From Streptomyces tirandamycinicus (lineage in GTDB: Bacteria; Actinomycetota; Actinomycetes; Streptomycetales; Streptomycetaceae): DNA of 64,000 nucleotides. Shown here in pieces: positions 8,714 to 17,386 of this stretch. The notes under the pieces were generated by a model, which did no database searches, was not told the DNA's origin, and saw nothing but the letters and a program-made list of their open reading frames with translations. The stretch's first letter is position 1. Each line of letters opens with the position of its first letter. The stretch covers positions 1,240,001 through 1,304,000 of the forward strand of contig NZ_CP029188.1 of NCBI RefSeq assembly GCF_003097515.1, read 5' to 3'. The translations under genes were made by a program, and so were the position numbers.

Positions 8714-8745
8714 AAGGTGTCCGCAAGCCCTCCTACGGTGTGCCC

Positions 8746-9594
8746 ATGACGAACCCCACGCACCCCCAGAAGATCCTCGTCACCGGCGCCACGGGCACGG
8801 TCGGGCGCCATGTCGTCGCCGAGTTGCTGGATCGCGGGCACACGGTCCGTGCCCTGACCCGTGACCCCGGCCGGGCCCGGGCGTCGCTGCCCGCGGGCGC
8901 CGAGGCGGTCCGCGGCGACCTCACGGATCCGGCCGGCCTGGCCCCGGCGCTGGAGGGCGTCACCGGACTGCACCTCATCACCTTCGGCGGGGAGTACATG
9001 GCCCCGCTGGAGACCGGGCCGGAGATCGTGGCACTCGCCCGTGAGGCCGGGGTGCGGCGGATCACCGTGCTGAACGGCGGCGGTGACACCCCGCTCGAGG
9101 ACGCCGTGCGGAAGAGCGGCCTCGCCTGGACGGTGCTGATGCCGGTGGAGTTCATGGCGAACGCACTGGAGTGGGCCGAGGCGATCCGCACCGAGGACCA
9201 GGTCGGCGAGCCGTTCACGGACCGGCTCAGCGCCATGGTCCACGAGGCCGACATCGGCGCGGTCGGCGCGGTCGCCCTCACCGAGGACGGCCACGGCGGG
9301 CAGACGTACCTGATCACGGGGCCCGAGGTGCTGAGCCTGCGGGACAAGGTGGACGCGCTCGTGCAGGCCCGGGGCAGGGACATCGTCCTCACGGAGCTCA
9401 CCCCGGACGAGGCGGCCGCCCGGTGGCGGGCCGCCGGTCTGGCGCAGGACCTGATCGACTTCCTGCTCGACGTGTACGGGAACACCCCGCCCGAAGGCCG
9501 GACCGTCGTCGACACCGTGCGGCGGGTCACCGGCCGCCCGGCGCGGACGTTCGCCGCATGGGCCGCCGAGCACGCGGCGGCGTTCCGGGCCTGA
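8746..9594 (+). CDS. NmrA/atypical SDR-family NAD(P)-binding protein
   Basis: Rossmann-fold protein of the NmrA-like atypical short-chain dehydrogenase group, 282 residues. The dinucleotide loop VTGATGTVGRHV (about residues 12-23) and the RALTRDPGRAR segment suggest NADPH preference; LRPxxFMxN is represented by LMPVEFMAN. No Tyr-x-x-x-Lys pair is evident, so it may act as a redox sensor or quinone/isoflavone-type reductase rather than a classical dehydrogenase. ATG 8746 was chosen because the codons before it lie in the repeat tract. Confidence 0.8.
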   Translation: MTNPTHPQKILVTGATGTVGRHVVAELLDRGHTVRALTRDPGRARASLPAGAEAVRGDLTDPAGLAPALEGVTGLHLITFGGEYMAPLETGPEIVALAREAGVRRITVLNGGGDTPLEDAVRKSGLAWTVLMPVEFMANALEWAEAIRTEDQVGEPFTDRLSAMVHEADIGAVGAVALTEDGHGGQTYLITGPEVLSLRDKVDALVQARGRDIVLTELTPDEAAARWRAAGLAQDLIDFLLDVYGNTPPEGRTVVDTVRRVTGRPARTFAAWAAEHAAAFRA

Positions 9595-9597
9595 ACC

Positions 9598-9745
9598 GGG
9601 AGGGGCCAGGGACCACCTGGGCGGACCCGGGCGGACCCGGGAGGAGCACCCGGGAGGAGCAGGGCCGACCCGGGAGGACCAGGCCGGCCCCGGGAGGTAC
9701 CCGCTCCCGGGGCCGTACCCGCCCCGGGAGGACCCGGGTAGTACC
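9598..9745 (+). repeat. Intergenic CCCGGGAGG-type repeat tract
   Basis: Degenerate copies of ACCCGGGAGGA and GACCCGGGCGG fill most of the gap between the reductase and the histidine kinase. Each contains GGAGG-like cores, but none is at ribosome-binding distance from a good start. No gene seen. Confidence 0.8.
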
Positions 9746-9815
9746 TGGGACGGACGCGGAGGGATCCGCATCACAGGTGACGACCGCGTCCGTGCCAGGC
9801 CGTACCTTGGCCGAC

Positions 9816-11213
9816 GTGACCGACACGCCCACCACCCCGACCGCCCCGACCACGCAGCGCATACCGCGCCCCGGAGCCGACAGCCGAAGTCCCGAGTTCC
9901 GCCTGGCCATGGGCGCGCTCGCGGGTCTGCGCCGGGACCTCTTCCACGACGCCTTCGCGTACCGGCCGCTGGCCCCGATGGCGTACGACGGACCGGTGAT
10001 CCGGCGGCTGCCCGCGGCCGTCCGCAGGTACGCGGTCTGGACCCCGCACGCGGTCGTCGCGGGCGGCGCCCTGCTGGTGCTGCTCATCGGCGCCTCCGTG
10101 TACTCCGGGGCCCTCGGCCCCGTCACCCTCGTCTTCGCGGCGGCGCCCGCGGTCACGGTGCTGATGACACTGGTCCGTCCGGTGCTGGCCTTCTGGGCCT
10201 CGCTCGCCTCCGCGCCGTTCCTCGCGGTCCTCGGCGGTTTCGGGGGCGGGGGGCCGTGGGCGCCGGCCACCGTCGCCGCCCACCTCACGGTCCTCACCGT
10301 CGTCGCGGCGCGGACCCGGCCGCGGACCGCCTTCTGGATGTGGCTGCTGACGGGGGCGTACGGTCTGTTCGCGGCCGCCGTCCTCGGTGGCGGGTACCCC
10401 GGCGACACCACCGCGCTGCTGTTCGTCTCCGCCGTCGCCCTGCTCGTCGTGGCGCTGGCGCAGGTGCGCCGGGACGCGGAACGCGAGGTCGCCGCCCAGC
10501 AGAGCGTCACGGCCGTCGAGCGCGACCGGCGCACCCTGCTGGAGGAGCGCACCACGATCGCCCGCGAGCTGCACGACGTGGTCGCCCACCACATGTCGGT
10601 GGTCGCCATCCAGGCGGAGGCCGCGCCCTACCGGGTGCAGGACCCGCCGCCCGAGCTGGCGCAGGCGTTCGCGACCATCCGGGAGAACGCCGTGGCCGCC
10701 CTCACCGAACTGCGCCGTGTGCTCGGTGTCGTACGGGCGGAGGACTACGAGGCCCCCGACGCTCCCCAGCCGACCCTCGCCGATCTCGACGGGCTGCTCG
10801 GGAACGTCCGGGACGCCGGCCTGGAGGTCGGTCTCGCGATCACCGGAGCGGTCCGGCAGCTCCCCCCGGGCGTCGAGCTCTCGGCGTACCGCATCACCCA
10901 GGAGGCCCTGAGCAACGCGCTGCGCCATGCGCCGGGCGCGTCCGCGAAGGTCGAGGTGGCGTACGTCCTCGGCGGACTCGGCGTCCGCATCGTCAACGGC
11001 CCCGCCCGCGGACTGCGGAAGCCGGCCCACCACCCGGCCGCCACCGGGGAGCGAGGGCTCCGCTCGCCCCTGTCCGACGGATCCGGTCACGGCCTCACGG
11101 GCATGCGGGAGCGCGTCTCCATGCTGAACGGGGAGATGACGACCGGTCCGACGGAGGACGGCGGCTACGAGGTCGCCGTGTTCCTCCCCGTGGCGAAGGA
11201 CGAGACCGTATGA
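9816..11213 (+). CDS. Sensor histidine kinase, NarL-partner (HisKA_3) type
   Basis: Membrane sensor that autophosphorylates on histidine and passes phosphate to the next gene's product. 465 residues from GTG 9816. A cytosolic N-terminal stretch of about 75 residues precedes four to six membrane segments (about 78-215) with almost no extracellular loop, suggesting intramembrane sensing. The dimerisation box ERTTIARELHDVVAHHMSVV carries phosphoacceptor His253, and the HATPase part has RITQEALSNALRHAP and HGLTGMRERV. The stop overlaps the regulator start as ATGA. Signal unknown. Confidence 0.92.
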   Translation: MTDTPTTPTAPTTQRIPRPGADSRSPEFRLAMGALAGLRRDLFHDAFAYRPLAPMAYDGPVIRRLPAAVRRYAVWTPHAVVAGGALLVLLIGASVYSGALGPVTLVFAAAPAVTVLMTLVRPVLAFWASLASAPFLAVLGGFGGGGPWAPATVAAHLTVLTVVAARTRPRTAFWMWLLTGAYGLFAAAVLGGGYPGDTTALLFVSAVALLVVALAQVRRDAEREVAAQQSVTAVERDRRTLLEERTTIARELHDVVAHHMSVVAIQAEAAPYRVQDPPPELAQAFATIRENAVAALTELRRVLGVVRAEDYEAPDAPQPTLADLDGLLGNVRDAGLEVGLAITGAVRQLPPGVELSAYRITQEALSNALRHAPGASAKVEVAYVLGGLGVRIVNGPARGLRKPAHHPAATGERGLRSPLSDGSGHGLTGMRERVSMLNGEMTTGPTEDGGYEVAVFLPVAKDETV

Positions 11214-11869
11214 CCATCCGCGTCCTCATCGCGGACGACCAGGCCATGGTCCGCGAGGGCTTCTCGGTCCTGCTGAACGCCATGCCCGGCATCGAGGTGA
11301 TCGGCGAGGCGGTCAACGGCCGCGAGGCGGTCGCACAGGTCGACGCGCTGCGCCCCGACGTGGTCCTCATGGACATCCGCATGCCCGAGCTCAACGGCAT
11401 CGAGGCCACCCGCGAGATCGTCGCCGCCGACGGCGAGGCGAAGGTGCTGGTGCTGACGACCTTCGACCTGGACGAGTACGTGTACCAGGCGCTGCGCGCC
11501 GGTGCCTCGGGCTTCCTGCTGAAGGACGCCTCCGCCCGCCGGCTCGCGGACGGGGTGCGGGTCGTGGCGGCCGGCGAGGCGCTGCTGGCGCCCACCGTTA
11601 CCCGCAGGCTGATCACGGAGTTCTCCCGGATCTCGGCGGCGCCCAGGACGCCCGCCCTGACCCGGATCGGTGATCTGACCGAACGCGAGACGGAGGTCCT
11701 GGTCCTGATCGCGCAGGGTCTGTCGAACGCGGAGATCGCCGCTCAGCTCGTCGTCGCCGAGTCCACGATCAAGACCCATGTCAGCCGGATCCTGGTGAAA
11801 CTGGGGTTGCGGGACCGGACGCAGGCGGCGGTGTTCGCCTACGAGGCGCGGCTGGTCACGCCGGGCTGA
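11210..11869 (+). CDS. NarL/LuxR-family response regulator
   Basis: Cytosolic DNA-binding partner of the upstream kinase, 219 residues. The receiver domain has Asp9-Asp10, phosphoacceptor Asp55 in VLMDIRMPE, and the conserved Lys105 in FLLKDAS. The C-terminal helix-turn-helix spans about 152-212 with LTERETEVLVLIAQGLSNAEIA and STIKTHVSRILVKLGL. It converges with the stress-protein gene, 29 bases away. Confidence 0.95.
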   Translation: MTIRVLIADDQAMVREGFSVLLNAMPGIEVIGEAVNGREAVAQVDALRPDVVLMDIRMPELNGIEATREIVAADGEAKVLVLTTFDLDEYVYQALRAGASGFLLKDASARRLADGVRVVAAGEALLAPTVTRRLITEFSRISAAPRTPALTRIGDLTERETEVLVLIAQGLSNAEIAAQLVVAESTIKTHVSRILVKLGLRDRTQAAVFAYEARLVTPG

Positions 11870-11898
11870 GCACGTCCGCGCCGGGACGAACGCGTCGT

Positions 11899-12642
11899 TC
11901 AGCGGGGCGTGTGCGGCGGTGGTTCCGGCGGCCGCGGTGGTGCCTCCGGCGGGGGCGGTGGAGCGTCCGGCGGGCGTGGCGGTGCGTCCGGCGGGGGCGG
12001 TGGCGCGTCCGGCGGGGGCTGCGGTGCGGGCTCGTGCGGCGGCGGTTCCTGAGGGCGGGGTGGTGGTTTCGGTGGCCGCGGTGGTGTCCCCGGCGGGGGC
12101 GGCGGTCCCGGCTCTTGCCGCGGTGGTGCGGGCTCGTGCGGCGGCGGTGCGGGCTCGTGCGGTGGCGGTTCCGGCGGCAGGCTTGCCAGGTCCGGCGCCG
12201 GCTCCGGCCATACCAGCAGTACGGGGCAGGGGGCGTGGTCCACGACGAACCGCGCGGCCGGGCCCAGACTGCGCGGCCCCAGGTGCCCCCGGTCCCCGTC
12301 CCTGGCGAGGACGAGCAGATCGGCGTTCTCGGCCGCGGCGACGACCTCCCGCTCCGCCCGGCCCGAGCGCTCGCGTCGCGTGCACGGCCGGCCGAAGCGC
12401 TCGGCCGCCAGGGCGAGCAGCCGTGCGGCCGAGTCGGCGCCGAGGCCCTCCACCCGGTCCCCCGGATCGTCCTCCCGGCGCCCCCGCCCCAGCAGGCCGG
12501 CGAACGCCCCGCGGGCGATGCCCGCCGACACCGGTTCGCCGACGTGCAGCAGGGTGACGTCCTCGTCCTCGGCCGTACGGGCGCGCGCGGCGTCGACACA
12601 CGCGGGCCAGGTGCCCTCGGCGATCCAGACGATCACGGGCAT
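11899..12642 (-). CDS. Universal stress protein with long proline-rich tail
   Basis: 247 residues. The first ~145 form a UspA-like domain: MPVIVWIAEGT at the first strand, the ADLLVLARDGDRGHLG nucleotide-loop region, and the closing HAPCPVLLVW. The canonical Gly-Ser/Thr after the loop is altered (PRSLGP), so ATP binding is uncertain. Residues 150-247 are a Pro-rich tail built from PPPHEPAP and PPPDAPPRPP units, coded by GC-rich tandem repeats at about 11930-12180. ATG 12642 follows GGGAGG. It starts 5 bases after the stop of the permease gene, so the two form an operon; a Usp domain often acts with a membrane transporter. Confidence 0.8.
   Translation of the reverse strand: MPVIVWIAEGTWPACVDAARARTAEDEDVTLLHVGEPVSAGIARGAFAGLLGRGRREDDPGDRVEGLGADSAARLLALAAERFGRPCTRRERSGRAEREVVAAAENADLLVLARDGDRGHLGPRSLGPAARFVVDHAPCPVLLVWPEPAPDLASLPPEPPPHEPAPPPHEPAPPRQEPGPPPPPGTPPRPPKPPPRPQEPPPHEPAPQPPPDAPPPPPDAPPRPPDAPPPPPEAPPRPPEPPPHTPR
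11930..12180 (-). repeat. Degenerate repeats coding the Usp proline-rich tail
   Basis: Imperfect copies of GGCGGGGGCGGTGCG-like units, 9 to 36 bases long, keep one reading frame and produce Pro-Pro-(Asp/Glu)-Ala/Pro repeats. Confidence 0.8.
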
Positions 12643-12647
12643 GGGAA

Positions 12648-14147
12648 TCAGCCTCCCGGGCCTTGGAGCACGAGCAGTGACGCCCACAGTGCCATGACGG
12701 ACAGCACGAGGGCGGCCGGCACGGTGAGCAGACCGAGTCGGGTGAACTCCGCGAGGTCCACCTCGTGTTCGTGCTGGTGCACGATCCGGCGCCACAGCAG
12801 CGTGGCCAGCGAGCCCGCGTAGGTCAGGTTGGGGCCGATGTTCACGCCCAGCAGGACGGCCAGCACCGCTCCGGGCCCCGCGGGCACGGCCAGGGGGAGC
12901 AGCACCAGCACCGCGGGCAGATTGTTGATCAGGTTGGCGAGCAGCGCGGCCAGGCCCGCGAGCGCCAGCAGTGCGGGCAGGGAGGTGCCGGACGGCACCA
13001 CCTGTCCGAGGAGATCGGCGAGCCCGTTGTCGACGACCGCCCGGACCACGATGCCGAGCCCGAGGACGAACGCCAGGAACGGCAGGGAGGCGGCGCCGAC
13101 GATGCCGCGCACGGTGGTGCGCCGGCGGACGGCCGCGTGGACGCCGAGGACGAGGGCTCCCGCGGCGGCCGCCCAGGCGGGCTCCAGGCCCAGCGCGGAG
13201 GCGGCGACGAATCCGGCCAGTGTGCAGCCCACGGTGGCGAGCGCGAACACCGGCAGCGCGACGGTTCCGCCGGACGTGTCGGCTCCGGTGCCGGTGCTCA
13301 GGTCCGCGGCGAAGAACCGGCGGAGGACGACGTACTCGACGGCGATCGCCACCAGCCACGGCAGGGCCATCAGGCCGGCGAACCGGGTGAAGCTCAGACC
13401 GCTGGCCGAGAACGCCAGCAGGTTCGTCAGGTTGGACACGGGCAGCAGCAGCGAGGCGGTGTTCGACAGATGGGTGCAGGCGTAGACGTGGGGCTTCGGC
13501 CGGACACCCATGCGGGCGGCGGTCGCGAAGACGACCGGGGTGAGCAGCACGATCGTGGCGTCCAGGCTGAGCACCGCGGTGATCACCGAGGCGAGCCCGA
13601 AGACGGACGCAAGCAGCCGTTTGGGCCGTCCCGCCGACCGCCGTGCCATCCAGGCACCGCAGGCGCGGAACAGCCCCTCGTCGTCGCAGAGCCGGGCCAG
13701 TACCAGTACCGCGGCCAGGAAGCCGATCACCGGGCCGAGCCGGGCGGCCTCCTCGGCCGCGTGTTCCGCGGAGATCGCGCCGGTGGCGATCAGCACCGCG
13801 GCCGCGGGTACGGCCACGGTGGCCTCCGGCACGCCGAAGGGCCTGACGACCGCGCAGAAGAGCACCAGGAGCAGCAGGAGGACGGACAGTGCCTCGGCGA
13901 GGGGGGTGGACAGGATCGGTGCCTCCGGGACGGGTGTGCGGGTGAGGCCCGGTGCCTCCTGGACGGTGGGGGTGGTGGCCGTGGCCGTACGGCGGGGTTG
14001 GTGGCCGTGGTGGTCACGGCGGGGTGGTGGCGGCCTGTTCCCTCCGGGATGGAGGGGTGATGGCGGCCCGTTGCCGCCGGGATGGAGGGGTGGTGGGCGT
14101 GGTCGTACGGCGGGATGGTGGCCCGTTGTGGTCGGTACGGTACGCAC
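12648..14147 (-). CDS. ArsB/NhaD-superfamily ion permease
   Basis: Integral membrane permease of the ion-transporter superfamily (ArsB, NhaD, SLC13-like), about 499 residues with 10-12 predicted membrane spans. Visible features are LGPVIGFLAAVLVLARLCDDEGLF, SLDATIVLLTPVVFATA (superfamily signature), THLSNTASLLLPVSNLTNLLAF and NLINNLPAVLVLLPLA, NIGPNLTYAGSLATLLW. The arsenite, sodium/proton or anion substrate cannot be told. No in-frame start is closer to helix 1 than GTG 14147, so the first ~65 residues form a His/Pro/Arg-rich stretch (HPGGN, PPPRRDHHGHQ) coded by a repeat tract at 13965-14112. Operon with the Usp gene. Confidence 0.75.
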   Translation of the reverse strand: MRTVPTTTGHHPAVRPRPPPLHPGGNGPPSPLHPGGNRPPPPRRDHHGHQPRRTATATTPTVQEAPGLTRTPVPEAPILSTPLAEALSVLLLLLVLFCAVVRPFGVPEATVAVPAAAVLIATGAISAEHAAEEAARLGPVIGFLAAVLVLARLCDDEGLFRACGAWMARRSAGRPKRLLASVFGLASVITAVLSLDATIVLLTPVVFATAARMGVRPKPHVYACTHLSNTASLLLPVSNLTNLLAFSASGLSFTRFAGLMALPWLVAIAVEYVVLRRFFAADLSTGTGADTSGGTVALPVFALATVGCTLAGFVAASALGLEPAWAAAAGALVLGVHAAVRRRTTVRGIVGAASLPFLAFVLGLGIVVRAVVDNGLADLLGQVVPSGTSLPALLALAGLAALLANLINNLPAVLVLLPLAVPAGPGAVLAVLLGVNIGPNLTYAGSLATLLWRRIVHQHEHEVDLAEFTRLGLLTVPAALVLSVMALWASLLVLQGPGG

Positions 14148-14214
14148 GGTGACGTCTCTCGTCGAACCAACGCGGCCCCTCCCGCGCCGCGCCGCGGACG
14201 GCTAGCGTCCGCGT

Positions 14215-15423
14215 ATGGATGCTCCCGTGTTCGCTCCCTGGTCACCCGCCTTCACCGCGGACCCGTATCCCGCGTACGCGGAACTCCGCGAGCGGGGACG
14301 GGTGCACTGGTTCGAGCCCACGCGGCAGTGGCTCGTGCCGCATTACGCCGATGTGTCCGCCCTGCTGCGGGACCGCCGTCTCGGCCGTACGTATCTGCAC
14401 CGGTTCACCCACGAGGAGTTCGGCCGGACACCCCCGCCGCCGGGGCACGAGCCCTTCCACACGCTGAACGACAACGGGCTGCTCGACCTCGAGGCGCCGG
14501 ACCACACGCGGATCCGGCGGCTGGTGACCAAGGCGTTCACTCCGCGGACCGTGCAGGCCCTGGAGCCGACCGTGCGCCGGCTGGCCGCCGGGCTGGTGCG
14601 CGCTCTGGTGAAGAACGGCGGCGGGGATCTGCTCGCCGAGGTCGCCGAGCCGCTGCCGGTCGCGGTCATCGCGGAGATGCTCGGGATACCGGAGTCCGAC
14701 CGCGGGTCGCTGCGGCCCTGGTCGGCGGACATCTGCGGGATGTTCGAGCTGAACCCGTCCGAGGAGACCGCGGCCAGGGCGGTCCGGGCCTCGGTGGAGT
14801 TCTCCGCGTATCTGCGCGAGTTGATCGCCGAGCGCCGGGCCCGGCCGGGCGGGGACCTGGTGTCGGCGCTGATCTCCGCGCACGACGAGGGGGAGACGCT
14901 CAGCGAGCAGGAGATGGTGTCCACCTGTGTGCTGCTGCTGAACGCGGGACACGAGGCGACCGTGAACACCACCGCGAACGGCTGGTGGACGCTGTTCCGC
15001 CATCCGGCGGAGCTGGCGAGGCTGCGGGCCGACCACTCGCTGCTGTCCACGGCGGTGGAGGAGCTGATGCGGTACGACACCCCGCTGCAGATGTTCGAGC
15101 GCTGGGTGCTCGACGACATCGAGATCGGCGGCACGGTCGTCCCGCGCGGCTCGGAGCTGGCGCTGCTCTTCGGCTCGGCCAACCGCGACCCGGCCCGCTT
15201 CGAGCGCCCCGGCGAACTCGACCTCGGCCGTGCCGACAACCCGCACATCACCTTCGGTGCCGGTGTGCACTACTGCCTGGGCGCCCCGCTCGCCAGGGTC
15301 GAACTGGCCGCATCCTTCGGAGAACTGCTGCGGCAGGCGCCGACGATGCGGCTCGCGGCGGAGCCGGAGTGGAAGCCGGGCTATGTGATCAGGGGGCTGC
15401 GGGAGCTGCGCGTGGAGCTGTGA
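14215..15423 (+). CDS. Cytochrome P450
   Basis: Soluble bacterial P450 monooxygenase, 402 residues. All key elements are present: oxygen-activating I-helix LNAGHEATVN near residue 245 (Ala replaces the usual Thr one place early, with Thr following), EELMRYDTPLQ carrying ExxR, and the heme loop FGAGVHYCLGAPLAR with Cys354 as thiolate ligand. No ferredoxin, reductase or biosynthetic gene is adjacent, so electron donors and substrate are unknown. It is divergent from the ArsB-like permease, with 67 bases between the starts. Confidence 0.93.
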   Translation: MDAPVFAPWSPAFTADPYPAYAELRERGRVHWFEPTRQWLVPHYADVSALLRDRRLGRTYLHRFTHEEFGRTPPPPGHEPFHTLNDNGLLDLEAPDHTRIRRLVTKAFTPRTVQALEPTVRRLAAGLVRALVKNGGGDLLAEVAEPLPVAVIAEMLGIPESDRGSLRPWSADICGMFELNPSEETAARAVRASVEFSAYLRELIAERRARPGGDLVSALISAHDEGETLSEQEMVSTCVLLLNAGHEATVNTTANGWWTLFRHPAELARLRADHSLLSTAVEELMRYDTPLQMFERWVLDDIEIGGTVVPRGSELALLFGSANRDPARFERPGELDLGRADNPHITFGAGVHYCLGAPLARVELAASFGELLRQAPTMRLAAEPEWKPGYVIRGLRELRVEL

Positions 15424-15444
15424 GGCGGGCCCGCGCGGGCGGTC

Positions 15445-15600
15445 TCAGTGGACGAACTCCGGTCGCTCGTACGGGACCCACCAGCCGGTCAGCACCCAGA
15501 CACCGAGGGCGAGCCCGGCGACGGCGGCCACCGCTGCGAGCCAGGGGCGGTGCAGCCACCGCAGAGCGGCGGCCCAGGCGCTCGTTCTCCGGGCAGCGGG
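15445..15600 (-). pseudogene. Orphan C-terminal membrane-protein fragment without a start codon
   Basis: Reading leftward from about 15600 to a TGA at 15445 gives a convincing end of a small membrane protein: Ala/Trp-rich helix, RPWLAAVAAVAGLALGVWV, then WWVPYERPEFVH. Codon use is high-GC and regular. The frame stays open to about 15790 but has no ATG, GTG or TTG before the helix, and upstream it runs into an 18-bp repeat tract. It may be a remnant, a gene whose start was disrupted by repeat expansion, or a frame continued from elsewhere. Confidence 0.4.
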
Positions 15601-15635
15601 GCTTCCGGCCCGCGGCTGTCGGACCGGTCCGCCGG

Positions 15636-15742
15636 ATCCGCAGCGCGTCGGATGCGGAGGCCGTCGATCCGCAGCGCGTCGGATCCGGGGCCCGTCGGAC
15701 GCGGAGCCCGTCGGACGCGGAGTCCGTCGGATCCGCGGTCCG
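15636..15742. repeat. About 18-bp tandem repeats before the ABC permease stop
   Basis: Units resembling GTCGGACGCGGAGTCC and GATCCGCAGCGCGTCGGA recur five or six times in the 319-base gap between the P450 and the permease. Apart from the membrane-tail fragment, the gap holds no gene that I can see. Confidence 0.8.
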
Positions 15743-17386
15743 TCAGATCCGCAGGTCCCGGCGGCGGAAGGCCGCCAGGCCCGCGGCCGTCAGGGCCACC
15801 GCCAGCGCCATGAGGACCAGCACCGGCGGCCAGTCCATCGGCGGTCCGGGCACCTTCGGCAGATGGCCGAACGGGGAGAGGTCCAGGACGGCCCGGGGCA
15901 CGTCGAGCGCCGGGCCGACCCACCCGAGTGCGAGGCACAGCCCCGCCACGGCCCAGCCGGCCGTCGCGACCGCGGGGGCCGTGCCGTACAGCAGCAGCGC
16001 CACGCCCGCGATCGTCCACACGGCGGGGACCTGGACCAGCGCGGCGCCCGTGAGCGCGGGCAGGTCCCCGCCGTGGCCGAGTGCCAGTCCCGCCCCGGCG
16101 AGCAGCATGATCAGTACGGCACCGCCGAAGGCGACGGCCAGATGCCCGGCGGCCCAGGAGATCCTGCCGACCGCGTTCGCGAGGACCGGCTCGGCGCGCT
16201 GGGAGGTCTCCTCGCCGTGCATGCGCAGCACGGATCCCACCGCGTACAGGGCGGCGACCAGCCCGAACATGCCGATCATGGCGGCGAGGAAGGCGTCGGT
16301 GAGCGCCGTCTGCCCGCCCATCCGCTCGAAGACCTCCCTGGCCCGCTCGTTGTCGCCGACCAGGTCCGCCGCCCCGTCGGCCATGCCCCCGAAGACGGTC
16401 CCGGCCAGCAGGAAGCCGGCCGCCCAGCCGGACAGGGTGGCCCGCTGGAGCCGCCACGCGAGCCCCGCCGCGGTCGCGATGCGGCCCTCGGCGGGGCCCT
16501 GCCGGGCGGCCAGGAAGCCCCTGCCGATGTCCCGGCGCCCGGCCAGGGCGTACGCGGCGGCGCCCAGCGCGCACGCCGCGCCGAGGGTCAGCAGCAGCAC
16601 CCACCAGCGTTCGCCCGCGTAGGCCCGGACGTACTCGGCCCAGCCCACCGGGGACAGCCAGGTCAGCAGGGAGGATTCGCCGCCGAGGCCGCCCCGGGCC
16701 GGGTCGCCGGCCGTGCCCGCGTCGCCGGCGGCCCGCAGGACGAACGCGAGGCCGAGCACGGCCGCCGTCGCTCCCTTGGCGAGCCGGGCGCTCTCGGTGA
16801 GCTGGGCGACGACCGCCGCCGCGGTGGCGAACAGCATGCCGGTGCCGCCGACCGCGAGGCCGAGGGCGAGCGCTCCGGCCGGTCCCAGACCGGACAGCCC
16901 CGCCGTGATCAGCAGGGCGACCGTCGCGTTGGCGAGTCCGGCGGTCAGCAGGGCGGCCGTCAGAGGGGCGCGTCGGCCCACCATCGCGGAGGAGAGCATT
17001 TCCTGACGGCCCGTCTCCTCCTCCTCGCGGGTGTGCCGCACCACCACGACGAGGCTCATCACCGCGGCCAGCACGGCCGCGAACGTCCCGAACCGCCAGG
17101 CGACCAGCGCCCCGGTGCTGTCGCCGAACACCGGGCCGTAGAGGCTGCGCAGCGAGCTGTTGGCGGCCATCGACGCGGCGAGCCGGGTCCTCTCCTCCGG
17201 GGAGTCGTACAGCGTCTGCAGCGAGCCGGCGCCGCTGACCACCATGACGGTGATCACCAGCATCCAGACGGGCAGCACGATCCGGTCCCGGCGCAGTGCC
17301 AGCCGGAGCAGGGTGCCGGTGCCGGCGAGCGGGCGGCGGGCGCCGCGCGTCGCGTACGCCGTACGGGTTCCGGCGACGGCGGTCAT
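15743..17386 (-). CDS. ABC exporter permease (ABC-2 type)
   Basis: Membrane component of a drug/lipid-type exporter, 547 residues with roughly 12 hydrophobic segments, arranged as two similar halves (each starting with RLALRRDR or [15 protein letters not shown] segments and containing an EE-rich cytosolic loop such as [14 protein letters not shown] and [13 protein letters not shown]). This is the fused TetA-like/antibiotic ABC permease form of actinobacteria. ATG 17386 overlaps the ATP-binding gene stop as ATGA, so the subunits are coupled. Substrate unknown. Confidence 0.88.
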   Translation of the reverse strand: MTAVAGTRTAYATRGARRPLAGTGTLLRLALRRDRIVLPVWMLVITVMVVSGAGSLQTLYDSPEERTRLAASMAANSSLRSLYGPVFGDSTGALVAWRFGTFAAVLAAVMSLVVVVRHTREEEETGRQEMLSSAMVGRRAPLTAALLTAGLANATVALLITAGLSGLGPAGALALGLAVGGTGMLFATAAAVVAQLTESARLAKGATAAVLGLAFVLRAAGDAGTAGDPARGGLGGESSLLTWLSPVGWAEYVRAYAGERWWVLLLTLGAACALGAAAYALAGRRDIGRGFLAARQGPAEGRIATAAGLAWRLQRATLSGWAAGFLLAGTVFGGMADGAADLVGDNERAREVFERMGGQTALTDAFLAAMIGMFGLVAALYAVGSVLRMHGEETSQRAEPVLANAVGRISWAAGHLAVAFGGAVLIMLLAGAGLALGHGGDLPALTGAALVQVPAVWTIAGVALLLYGTAPAVATAGWAVAGLCLALGWVGPALDVPRAVLDLSPFGHLPKVPGPPMDWPPVLVLMALAVALTAAGLAAFRRRDLRI

